Assembly (NCBI GenBank): GCA_949358305.1
Contig: OX442320.1
Coordinates: 11,796,259-11,860,258 of the forward strand
Direction of reading: 5' to 3'
Origin: Strigamia acuminata
Taxonomy: Eukaryota > Arthropoda > Chilopoda > Geophilomorpha > Linotaeniidae
Length of the DNA: 64,000 nucleotides
In this document: one piece after another, positions 37,257 to 47,668 of the stretch
Numbering within the stretch: position 1 is the first letter of the stretch
How the letters are laid out: each line of letters begins with the position of its first letter
Made by a program: the position numbers and the translations under genes
Notes under the pieces: model-generated
Database searches by the model: none
What the model saw: the letters and a program-made list of their open reading frames with translations, nothing else
Told to the model about the DNA's origin: nothing

Positions 37257-38304
37257 TGAACAAATTGACTTTTGTTTAATTTGAATTGATTTTATTTTAT
37301 TTGATCATTTAATTTAATTTATTAGTTTTTCTCGATTAATTGACTGATTAATTAATTAATCAATTTAAACGAAACGACTGATAACTCATGAAATTATTGT
37401 TGTTATTATTATTATTATTATTATAATTTTTTTTATTATTATTAATTATTAATTAATTAATTATGAATTATTATCTATATATTTGCCATAATTTGAGGAA
37501 TAGTCAACTTAATAAGTGTTTGCATAATCTCAACGTAGTAATTCAATGTAAAAAATGGCCGTTTGTAGATGAGAAGGAGAAGAAATAATTTTGATTATTT
37601 TGTTGAATTTTTCTTTCTGGTTTTCTGGTGTTTGTAGGCATTTCCGGTTGAGTTTAGTCTTGTTATTGGAGGATTAGAGGCGATTTTTGAGCGCGCGGTC
37701 CCGGTCTCGACCGGTCGCGACCGCTCGTAATTTGTTGTGTAAAAAGAGTTACTTGTCTGTTGTGGTTGAAATAATCGTATTATGCATCCGAAATTTGTCA
37801 TTTTATTATTACGTTGATTGTTTTCTTTTGGTATACGTAGGGCATTAAGTTGATCGAATATTCAAGTGAAACATTTATGACTTGTATTGAACCTTAGACT
37901 TTTATTTATTATCTATTATTATAATGGACTTTTTTTGATTAGTCACGAGTTTACGGGAAAGATTTGAGGTGAGTAAATGTAATAGGCTTAATATTTGTAG
38001 CTCAAATTCTGAATAAATATAATAACTTTATTAAACTAGACTTTGAATTATTCAAATACAAGTTTGAACAATTTACCTTATTTAGATTTTGCGTTGAAAA
38101 ATGCATACAAATTACATTTTTCATTGGAAAAATGCAATTTCGTGCATAATAATTGCATTTTGCATTGAAAAAGTGCGTTTACGTGCATAAAGAACGCCTT
38201 TTTCCCTTTTTTCCATCCGATAATTGCATTCACGTATATTTTATTAGCCGAAACATGCAAAGAATGCCACAACACACGTTTTTTGAAAAAATATAATATT
38301 TTTA
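37257..38304. other. Spacer: atossa 3' region and TMEM-like 3' region
   Basis: Convergent gene ends. The spacer is AT-rich with (ATT)n at 37408-37450. One GC-rich island at about 37690-37730 holds the 12-bp palindrome CGGTCGCGACCG (37712-37723). Around 38090-38200, repeats with GAAAAATGCA occur at about 31 and 41 bases. No gene was seen. Confidence 0.5.
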
Positions 38305-39267
38305 TTACAAAAATAAACTGGATAGCCAAGTGAGGATGACGAAACCAACCGAACAACCGAATATTGTATTACTAATGAGTAAAGTAACTGGAATGTATTT
38401 CTTCTTGGCGTACGCTTTCAGCTCCATCAACGGAACGAAAATGTGCAGAATATCCGGTAACATGAAGCCAACGTCGCGGAGAATTTGGTGCAACTCTCCT
38501 TCACCTCTGATGACATTGTGTCCGAACTGATCGGTCAGCGAAGTCAAACAATGAGCAATGGCGACCGATAAAATGACGATCAACTTCCAGGGCGTCGTCT
38601 CTTCCTTCGTATCCGACAAATGCACGACAAAATACGTCGAAATCAGTTCGGTGACGGTGAAAAGCAACTGGTGCGTCCATTGGTGATGATAATCGTCGTT
38701 CCAGAAGTTAAAAAACGCCCACCAGCTGTAATAATGAGGATAAATGGCTGCGACGGTCAGAACCAGCATGGAAACCCGCAATCGGCGCCGCACGATTAAA
38801 TGACACATTTTACGAATAGTCTCGTACAGCGCAAGAATGGCGACGACCGAAACTGCCCAAATTTTAAGAGAATTGCTCGTGATGTTGAAATAAATGTGTT
38901 TGTATCCGGGTATTCCCGCCTCGTAGTTACCTGTAGAAAATAATTATTTTTAGTCATTTTTTCATTTGTTTTTGTTTATTTTTTAGATACTCTTGAACGT
39001 GGAGTCCCAACAGTTGCATTTGCACGTCGATCTGTTGACCGGACGTGTGTATTCGCTCCATAAACTGCAAATAACGTCGAAATGGAAGTATGGGATGAGG
39101 ATGAACACGCCCGTTGCTATGCACAGGCTGACCGTCGTTTCGAAGTCGTAATATTTAGATGCGGGGTGCGGTTTCGCTTCCCGCGCACATTTTAGTCCGA
39201 TTTTAGCGCCTGGGAAAAGATCTTTTGTCTCACGGTTTAACCTGTGTGTGTTTCTTTCAGTTGTCAT
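38305..39267 (-). CDS. Conserved multi-pass membrane protein, function unknown
   Basis: Two exons (39267-38991, then 38930-38305) give 300 aa. An ATG 45 bases upstream at 39312 would add 15 residues. There are about six hydrophobic segments: one near residues 40-60, one after a Cys-rich loop (CKCNCWDSTF), and four in the second exon (near LKIWAVSVVAILAL, VSMLVLTVAAIYPH, LIVILSVAIAHCL and LLISNTIFGCSVGFVIL). A loop with YPHYYSWWAFFNFWNDDYHHQ and HQLLFTVTEL is rich in aromatic and His residues and looks functionally constrained. I recognise the pattern as a conserved animal protein but cannot name it with confidence. YYSWW, CKCNCW and DQFGHNV are useful search anchors. It lies 200 bases downstream of the Rab gene on the same strand. 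Confidence 0.75.
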
Positions 39268-39509
39268 TGCGAAATGATCGTTTCTTCTACTTTTAGTGTG
39301 TTCATGTAGCAAACAAGCATCGCGCCATTTTGTGACCGGTTGAATTATGTCTCAACATGTTGCCACTAGTTGTCACCACAGTACAGACAAGAATAAAATA
39401 AAATTTTTATTCATCTGTTTTATTCACCATTTAACCCATTAAAACTACAATTTAATATAAATTGTCAATTTTACATGATTATAAAAAATAGTTTGAGTAT
39501 TTAGGAATT

Positions 39510-40420
39510 TTAGCAGCACGACAAAGACCGGGAAGACGAAGACTTTTCTGTTTTAATTTCAGTTGGTGGGATGTGTTTGCTAGCTCTGTACATTATTTCC
39601 TGAGTTCTTTGAGCAATGGCGATCCCCAGCAACGTGAAAGCTTCTTCAATTCCTAATAACAAATAAATAAAATAATTAATTAAATAGTTAATTTTTGACC
39701 CCTTAAAACTTACCATTGTTCTCAAGTGCAGATGTCTCCATATACTGTGCATCAATAGACACGGCATAATTAAAAGCATCTTTGAAACTCACTTGTCTTT
39801 CGTCCTCTAAATCGCTCTTATTCCCAATCACACACAAAATAACCTTTTCCTCAATATTGCGACGTAATTCTGTGAAAATACGGGATTGTTTATGATGATG
39901 ACAATTGTTTATTTTCCAAATTACCATTGACCCAGTAATGGACATCTTGGAACGTGTTTTCTCTCGTTATATCGAAAACTATAATTGCTGCGTTTGAATT
40001 ACGGTAAAACATAGGTGCCTGCAATGTTAATTTATTAATTAATAATTTTAATTTAATTTAATTTAATTTGTTTACATATATTTTTTTTTACCATTGATTT
40101 AAATCTTTCTTGTCCAGCTGTGTCCCAAATTTGCAGTTTTATTTTGGTGTTGTCTACTATTCTGGAAATAATTTTGTACATTAATTTGTTAAATATTAAA
40201 ATTTTAATTTTTTTGTTACATTTTGCTGGTGAAAAACGACGCTCCAATTGTGGGAGTTTCCTTTTTGGAGAACTTTTTATCAACATAGCGGATTGTTATG
40301 CTCGTTTTGCCAACAGCTGAAAAGTGCAATTTTGGGTTACTGTTTCGGTTTTAGAAGCGGCAAAACGGGTAGCTTACCTTGTGAACCTAATAAAACAACT
40401 TTAGCGTCGATCGATTGCAT
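39510..40420 (-). CDS. Rab small GTPase (Rab5/Rab22/Rab31-like)
   Basis: Six exons (40420-40378, 40316-40220, 40161-40092, 40018-39925, 39869-39714, 39652-39510) give 200 aa in frame. It is a GTP-dependent switch in membrane traffic. Motifs: P-loop GSQAVGKTS, switch I PTIGASFFT, WDTAGQERF with the catalytic Gln, NKSD and ETSA for guanine binding, and C-terminal SCC for double geranylgeranylation. TIGASF and the P-loop resemble the endosomal Rab5/21/22/31 branch. The hypervariable tail is short and Ser-rich. I cannot fix the orthologue. Confidence 0.9.
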
Positions 40421-41023
40421 AATTTATTGAAATTTATCATTAAAAAGGAACTAAAACAAAAACTAAACAAAAATAACTACGACCTATCAAAATCTAAAGT
40501 TTAAACTTTTAACGAACGGTGTCGCCACAAACATAGTTAGTGTCGCCACCGGTTGAGGAAATCCTAAAACATCATTTTCAAATTGCTCGTCAGTTCGTGC
40601 GCAAGCTTTCTCTTGGCGGCGGATTTTAGACGGTAAAAACCGAAACTTGTAAAAAGTTTAACGATTTAATAATTTGTATTTTCTAAAATCGTTTTAGGTG
40701 AATAGTCGTTATAGTTGAGGTGAATTCCGACCGCTGAATGGATGTTGTTCATAGCGAGTTTACGGAAAAGATTAGACGTGAGTATTAGTTTCGTTATAAC
40801 GACGCCATTTTTAAAATAACAAGTGGTTGTATTTTGATTGGCTCTCTTTTGTATTTTGTATGCTATTTTCACGTACTTACATGAGAATAGCCGCCCTGGG
40901 GGTACGTTATTGTCACATACTGTACGTCCGTAAGAAAATTCGTCACGTAAGAAGGTGAAATTGAGAATAGCACGGCATTGTATTTTTCCAACGAATTGTC
41001 TAGTATTTTATGCATATTTTCAA

Positions 41024-41116
41024 CAAATGCATTAAATGGATCCTTATTTGTTGGAAAATGCATTAAATGGACACTAATTAGTTGGAAAATGCATTAAATG
41101 AACACTTATTTGTTGG
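41024..41116. repeat. 31-bp intergenic array
   Basis: Three copies of a unit with ATGCATTAAATGG and TTATTTGTTGG. CATTAAA markers at 41030, 41061 and 41092 are exactly 31 bases apart. Confidence 0.9.
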
Positions 41117-41734
41117 TTAATTTAGATATTAAATTAAGTCGTTTTGGTCAGTCCAGACCAGCGTTGTGGTGGAACCACATTGTATTGGAGCCCGCGTTCT
41201 ATCAGAATAGTTACGGTATTTGAGATTTTTTATTTTTATTCTTAATTTAAAATACATTTTCTATAAAGTGTTGTGGAAACACGATTTTAGTGCAACATAG
41301 GCATTTTTGATAGTTTATCAATTTTATTAGTTTTTTTAAAAAAATATTTTCCAGAAATTTTTAAAAAACTTTACCTAAACTGAAAACCATTACTCTTAGT
41401 ATTTTTTTGCCCAAAGTTCGGTCGAATGGTTGAACCAGACAATTTAATTACTGAACAGAACCCATTGAGCCAGACAGATACTAAAGAACATCAAGAAACT
41501 TCTTGTAACCACCATAGCAGTTAAAAACACGGGAATGGGAACAGGACAGAAGGGATTGGTGTAGGATAGGTCAGGAAACTATGGGAAAGGTGTAGGATTT
41601 ATGGAAAAGGGTTGGAATGGTTGGAAAGATAAGAGAAAATGTGTGATAAGGTTACCCGGACAGCTTATGGTGGTAACAGGTAGTTGTGCAGTGTTTGGTA
41701 AATAACTTGAAAAATCATTTTCACTAGGGACAAC

Positions 41735-41875
41735 TGCCACCTGACGCCTGACACCTGACACCTGACACCCGACGCCTGACACCTGACGTTTAGTTTTGGC
41801 GAAAAAAGATATTCTGACGCCTGACACCTGACACCTGACAGTCCGGAATAGTCAGGGGCCTGACACCTGACGTTT
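41735..41875. repeat. 7-bp CTGACAC satellite clusters
   Basis: Two runs of CTGACAC/CTGACGC heptamers are separated by about 25 unrelated bases. Confidence 0.8.
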
Positions 41876-42181
41876 AGTCCAGACTTGAACGTAATCACCT
41901 TGGATACAATTAGGTAAACCACAACAACTGCAATCCAATAAAGAAAGAAGGCAGCATTTCTTTCAGAAAGGTACTAGACAAGCTCATTCAAGCTATTCTC
42001 ATTTGATAAATATTATTCATTTACTGTTTGAGCTAATATAGTTTTAACCTTCTAATATCTGCCACTCAAAAAGTGATTTGCATTGTGTTAGTCACTCACT
42101 CACTCACTCGCATTCAAAATAACTGCTGCGCCTCCTTTTTATTATACACACTGAAACTGAAAGTCAAGTATTATTTATTCC

Positions 42182-44220
42182 ATGTTGCAACAAAATATGT
42201 ACAACCGTAATAATATGAATCGTAGACAACCAAAAAGAGTAGTCTATCGAGTCAAACATTGCAATGGCCGAAAAGTTGTTCCTTTCAAATTGGGTAAACT
42301 GAAAACATGTACACTATGTTTTTGTTATATAGGGTGTCCCAAAAATAATGCAAGATTTGAATTAGCCGCCATTTGTGCAGTAAATTGTTGGCGACCCTGA
42401 AACAACAACAATTTGACAGCTGAAAGTTTAGGGTTTTATCTGCCGAAATTGGATAATATTGATGTGGCCAATATGTGGTTTCAACAAGACGGTGCCACAT
42501 GCCATATTGCCATACAACCATGGAAACAATTGAATTACTGCATGAGACATCACCGGTTTTGGTGATAAGAATTGGCCCCTTTTTCTTGCACCGTCTTGTT
42601 GAAGCCACATATTGGCCACATCAATATAATCCAATTTCGGCAGATAAAACCCTAACCTTTCAGCTGTCAAATCGTTGTTGTTTCAGGGTTGCCAACAATT
42701 TACTGCACAAATGGCGGCTAATTCAAATCTTGCGTTATTTTTGGAACACCCTTTATATATGATGAGATTGATTGTATACTTACTTGTAGGAAAAACCCGG
42801 AGCGTGAAAACGCATCATTTTCTGGCCAAGAACAAACCATGCATTTCGCGTACTCGCACAATAGTGTGGCTTATATCGGTGCTAGTGAGCGTTTCATTGT
42901 GCACGTGGCAACTGGCAATTTGCATCGATAGGTACTTCAAACAGCCAATTGAAACTAACGTAAGAGTTGAAATGCACGACCACCATACCCTACCGGGCCT
43001 TATACTTTGTACATCCAACAACAACTTTTGGTGGCAATTCGACACACTTTGTCAACAACATGCAGCGTGCAATAAATCGAGCCGCAAAGAGCGTGAAAAT
43101 TTCCCTTTCAATAAGATGAATGTTACGCTTTTGGATCTGTGGCAACCAAAAACAAACATAAGCATCATAACAAGACCAGTGGTATGTTACAACATTAACT
43201 AGCAATAATCAGCCAAAACCAATTTGATATACCCATTTCAGTGTCGACATTCAGTCAATTCAACTAAATGTCGCTCTGAAGGTTGGATGCAACGCGGTCG
43301 TTCAAGTACATTTTTTGGCCCATGTCACACTTTCAAAACAAGCAAGCTTACATCCATTCCCTTCCATTCGATTCTGTTATTATACTTTTAATTGCTTTTA
43401 GACCTGCACTGGTATTTTGTTGGAAAGATGTCGTTGTTTTACATTTTCGTATTTGACTATTCACATTTCACCCAAAAATCGATCAACATCAACGATCAAC
43501 AACAAACTACCGAACTCTTTTCAGCCGATTTATATGCAAAAACTCCAGAATTTTTGTTTACTAGCAAAGCTGATATTCTGCACAATCATGATAACAGTTT
43601 GGAAATCTCGTCAGTCACTCGCGTAAGAAACAAAAATGCAGCTTGCTTCTTTGTTTTAATTTACAATTCCATTTGAAATTAGTTTGAATACTTAAACACT
43701 ACTCGTGGGCGGTGCAGTACGGAAGAAGAACGAGACGAGTGTATACAGAAATGGGTCGCAAAAGAGCTCCAAATAACTACCTCCATGGAATGCAGGTAAC
43801 GAGATTAATATCTTACTAGTCTCAAGAAATTACTTCCACTTTGTCGACTTCAGATTGCCGAACATCAACTCGACGTTGCCATTTTGCAATTCTGTGTTGG
43901 AAGTGTTCCAACTGCTAAGGCGATACTCGGAGCTTCAATCGAATCGTGCAAGCATCAACAACTACTGCATGAAATCGTGTTCGGCCACCATACATTCCTT
44001 GACAGGAAGTAGTTCTGCTCGCAACTGGAGGACACCGATCGGTGTAAGTTTGAAATCAAACACCGAACAAATTGTAAGCGAATTTTTCTCTTATACCCTC
44101 TCCAACTTGGTGTCTGATGTTGGCGGCAGCATTGGACTCTTCCTCGGCATTTCCCTACTGTCTTGTTTGCAATTTTTCCGCCAAATTATCCCGAAAATAT
44201 ATCAACGTTTCTTCTCTTGA
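42182..44220 (+). CDS. DEG/ENaC (amiloride-sensitive) sodium channel subunit
   Basis: This is a subunit of a trimeric Na+ channel of the degenerin/ENaC/ASIC family. Six exons (42182-42293, 42790-43181, 43242-43341, 43402-43622, 43683-43795, 43854-44220) give 434 aa in frame. TM1 is at about 62-82 (IVWLISVLVSVSLCTWQLAIC), followed by FKQPIE and LPGLILC (the usual FPAVTIC). The Cys-rich extracellular loop is shorter than in typical 500-600-aa members. TM2 has the family signature LVSDVGGSIGLFLGIS, including the GxS selectivity filter. Exon 3 requires a GC donor (A|GCAAGC at 43342) to keep the frame; a GT donor at 43369 would be out of phase. Intron 1 contains a fold-back element. A less complex N-terminus and the reduced loop leave gating unknown. 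Confidence 0.88.
42331..42751. mobile_element. Fold-back element carrying a mariner-like transposase fragment
   Basis: Inverted arms of roughly 165 bp begin AGGGTGTCCCAAAAATAATG and end with the complement. Both sides are flanked by TTATAT, a possible target duplication. The left arm plus core translate to a piece of an IS630/Tc1/mariner-type transposase: D-V-A-N-M-W-F-Q-Q-D-G-A, then after a frameshift T-I-E-L-L-H-E-T, typical of the second catalytic Asp region. The right arm is the inverted copy. It cannot encode a transposase and must have been mobilised in trans. It lies inside DEG/ENaC intron 1. Confidence 0.8.
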
Positions 44221-45002
44221 ACAAATACTTTTTCCTAATGTTATTAATTGTAGTAAGCAGGGTTTTTGCCACCAAACATTCTGTGTCATTCTGTATCAAG
44301 ATTTCTTCACCAAGCTCGAAATAAAACCTTTATTGCACAATTATTGTCTGTGGTACTTGGTATTTTAGTAGAAGCACCAAATTAAAACATCATTTTAAAG
44401 AATTGATGCATTCAACAAAGTGTTAGCGACTGAAATGATTGCCACGACGAGGAAAAACCTAGACGCAAAGAGCCAATTGCAACTGCCAAACTGCCGAAAC
44501 ATTATCCAAAATTCCGTGCGTATGGTCACTTCACAGTTGATTGGCTACGTGCTTTTATTTAACTTTTATTTTTAACAGTTAAAAAAAAGATTTTTATTTC
44601 GTCATGTCGCAACTTTTTTAATTGACGGTGTGAATGGCAAAATAATTGCAACTAAATGCTTGACTGTAAAGAGAACACGCAAGGGCGGATGTGCGCTCAA
44701 ATTCAATCTGAATTTTTGAACATCCTTCAAGAACTTCATCTCATTTATTTGATTCCAAAATTCACAAACCTAAAATGAAATTAAAATGCCGATTATAAAT
44801 TTTACTTTTTTCTTTTTCAAAGCGTCTTAACGACTGCAGTCAAAGTTTGTTTATCAAACATTTCATCTTTCAAATGTAATTTCATCATTTTTTTTATATT
44901 TCTTTGTATTTTCCATGAATACAACTAATTAAAAAAGCAAACACGGAAGAATGTATAAAACACCGCCATGTGTTTTCTTCCCCTTCACCACGGTTTGCAG
45001 AA
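44221..45002. other. DEG/ENaC 3' flank and astacin D promoter
   Basis: From about 44270 the sequence is matched by 47205-47668: CATTCTGTGTCATTCTGTAT, AATTATTGTCTGTGGTAC, CTAAATGCTTGACTGT and CATTTATTTGA occur in both in the same order. The AATAAA at 44321 may serve the channel gene. TATAAA at 44954 belongs to astacin D. Confidence 0.7.
44954..44959 (+). promoter_or_regulatory. TATA box of astacin D
   Basis: TATAAAACACCGCCAT lies 49 bases before the ATG and is repeated exactly upstream of astacin E. Confidence 0.7.
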
Positions 45003-47023
45003 ATGAAGCTATTTTTACTCGTTGCGACTCTAGTTTCCGTCAATGCTCTTGCGCGGCTACCAGAGATTGGTGATGGTCCGCCGGTAACTTGCTTTATTTC
45101 AACAAAAAACATTTTTCACTATTCTCAACTCCTTTTCACAGTCAGCACTGATCGAAACCGAAGATGCGGAATACGATGCGGAAGGCCACAAACTCTTCCA
45201 AGGAGACATGGTCCTGGATCAGGCGCAGTTAGAATTCCTCCAGAGTCCGATCGATATGAGAAAAGCGTACAGCGACCTGCGATACCGATGGCCGAATGGA
45301 AGAGTTCCGTTTCGATTATCCGAAGCATGTAAATCGCGAAATATTTCTAATGATCTTTCCAAAATTAATGAATATTCTTTTCTTTCGCAAAAAAAGCTGA
45401 AATGGATCGCGAGGCCATCTTGCGAGGGATTCGGCATTGGGAGGACAATTCTTGCGTGAGATTCAACGAAGTACCGAACGATTATGTTGGCCCGCATCTA
45501 ATATTTAGACGATATTCCGGGTATATAATCAACTTACAAACTATTTTTAACGAACGACGACATTTTATTTTTATTTTTATTTTTACATTTTTTAAAAGTT
45601 GCTCGTCAGCTGTTGGTCATCTTTATTATCAACCAGATGGACAAGCCATATCAATCGGTCCGGGTTGCAGTTCGGTAAAAACATTTAAAATATTATTTTT
45701 TTATATTTAAAATTAATTTTGCGTTAAATTTTTTAGATGGGCACAGTTGCGCATGAGATCGGACACGCTTTAGGTTTCTACCACGAGCAGGCGCGCCCTG
45801 ATCGTGATGATTACGTGGTGGTTCTAAGTGCAAACATAGAAGAAAAGATGAAACACAATTTCGAATTACAAAAAGAAGTGAATAATTACAACATTCCGTA
45901 CGATCTCAAGTCAGTCATGCACTACACATATAATGTATGTATGTTTTGCCGCTTTAAAAAAATGAATTTTGAAGATTAAAAATTGTATTTTAGGGTTTTT
46001 CCGTCAATGGCAAAAACACTTTGGTCACCAGAGATCCATTAAAGCATTTCGTGATTGGACAGCGAGAAGGTTTGAGTTTCTACGACAAGAAGTTGGGAAA
46101 TGCCATGTATAATTGCTCCGGTAAGAATGGCCCTCAACACCTTTACATCTGCCAATGATTCAGAGGAAAAGTGCCTAGTAAAGCAAAAAATGCAATAGTC
46201 ATGTAACTACACATGACGAGCAAAAGATAAATCGTTAAAGTAGAGAATTAATGAAAATAGTGTTGATTGTATAACAGCAAACTGCGGGAACCGAATTAGA
46301 TGCGAAAACGAGGGCTACGTTGATGAAAACTGTCGCTGCGTTTGTCCGCCAGGATTCTCCGGACAAACTTGCCGAGAAGGACGAGCCGCGCCAGATGAAA
46401 GTGAGTTTTTCATTTGACATGACTCAAAAACTCGAAGAAAACAAAAATTGTTATTTTTAATAATTTTTTTCTTTGAATTTTGAAGCTCCCAGCTGCGGCG
46501 GTGCAATAAACCGACCGACGACCATTAGTTCACCGAACTATCCCGAAGTGTATCCCAAAAATGCGCGATGCGTTTGGGCAGTCACTGTAAGAATATTTCT
46601 TATCCACTGAACCAACAAAGAGGGACACGTGTCTCTCTGAATTGGTGCCAGCAATAAGTAATGTATGGATAAGATCGCTTTAAGTGATGATTTTCTGTTG
46701 AAAAGGCTCCGGCGGGTCGTAGCGTTCGTGCGCAATTTACTGCATTTGAAATGCTCAACAGATGGGAACCGAAAGGACGCAATTGGTGCATTTGGGACAT
46801 TTTGGAGCTGCGCACTCAGAATTTACACGACGGAGAAAAGTAATTAGACATTGTGGTTGTCATTTTTGTTTTATCTTCTAACGATGATGGTTTTTTTTGC
46901 AGGTACTGCGATAAAGAGTTGATGGGACAGACGGTGATATCCCAATCGAACACGATGGTTTTTGTTTTTACCACAACATCAGACTATTACTTGGGATTTG
47001 AAGCACAAATTGATTTTGTGTAA
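45003..47023 (+). CDS. Astacin-family zinc metalloprotease D (EGF-CUB)
   Basis: Ten exons (45003-45083, 45142-45328, 45397-45520, 45599-45674, 45737-45934, 45994-46120, 46278-46400, 46486-46586, 46706-46839, 46903-47023) give 423 aa in frame. The signal peptide is MKLFLLVATLVSVNA. The propeptide has F-Q-G-D, the usual aspartate switch, and RWPNGRVPF marks the start of the mature enzyme. The zinc motif is HEIGHALGFYHEQARPDRD and the Met-turn SVMHYT, with T replacing the G found in paralogues. EGF and CUB follow. Exon lengths match astacins A-C, so all five share one ancestor. It is closest to astacin E. Confidence 0.92.
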
Positions 47024-47668
47024 AGAGAGAAAGATAATTTGTGCTTCTTAATTGCTTAAACGAATAAAAATAAGTGAAATAAGCGATATTATTTGCTTTT
47101 AATTGTATGCTTCTAAATAAAACGTTTTTGCTCATTTGTAAACATACGAAGGGAGAAAATTCACGACAGAATTGATTTCATTTTGATTTGAAAATGGCGC
47201 GTTAATCATCACACATTCTGTGTCATTCTGTATCAAGATTTATTCACCAAGCATGGAATAAAACATTTTTCATGCATAATTATTGTCTGTGGTACACGTT
47301 GGTTTAGTAAATGAAAACATCATTCAACCACGGTCCGTGGCAAAATCATTCCAACTAAATGCTTGACTGTGAAGATTGAATTTGTGAACATCCTTCAACA
47401 ACTTCATCCCATTTATTTGACTCCAAAATTTACTAACTTAAACTGAAATTAAAATGCTGATTATTTTAGTTTTTTTCTTTTTTGAAGCGCCTTAATGAGT
47501 GCATACAAAGTTTGTTTGTCTAGCATTGCACCTTGCAGATGTAATGTCATTAGTTTTTTCCATATCTTTGAATTTTTCATGAATACAACAAATTAAAAGA
47601 GCAAACACGGAAGAGTGTATAAAACACCGCCATATTTTTTTTCCCTCATATCATTACGGTTTGCGGAA
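47024..47668. other. Spacer between astacins D and E (duplicated flank)
   Basis: This contains the astacin D poly(A) region and a diverged copy of 44270-45002, including a remnant of the channel gene's 3' flank with its AATAAA. No gene was seen. Confidence 0.7.
47618..47623 (+). promoter_or_regulatory. TATA box of astacin E
   Basis: TATAAAACACCGCCAT, identical to the astacin D promoter element, 51 bases before the ATG. Confidence 0.7.

Larger units (their letters stand above)
40421..42181. other. Spacer between Rab and DEG/ENaC genes
   Basis: The left end holds the Rab 5' UTR and promoter. Features are a 31-bp array (41024-41116), a 7-bp CTGACAC array (about 41735-41875) and a (CACT)n run near 42090-42107. 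No protein gene was supported. Confidence 0.5.
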
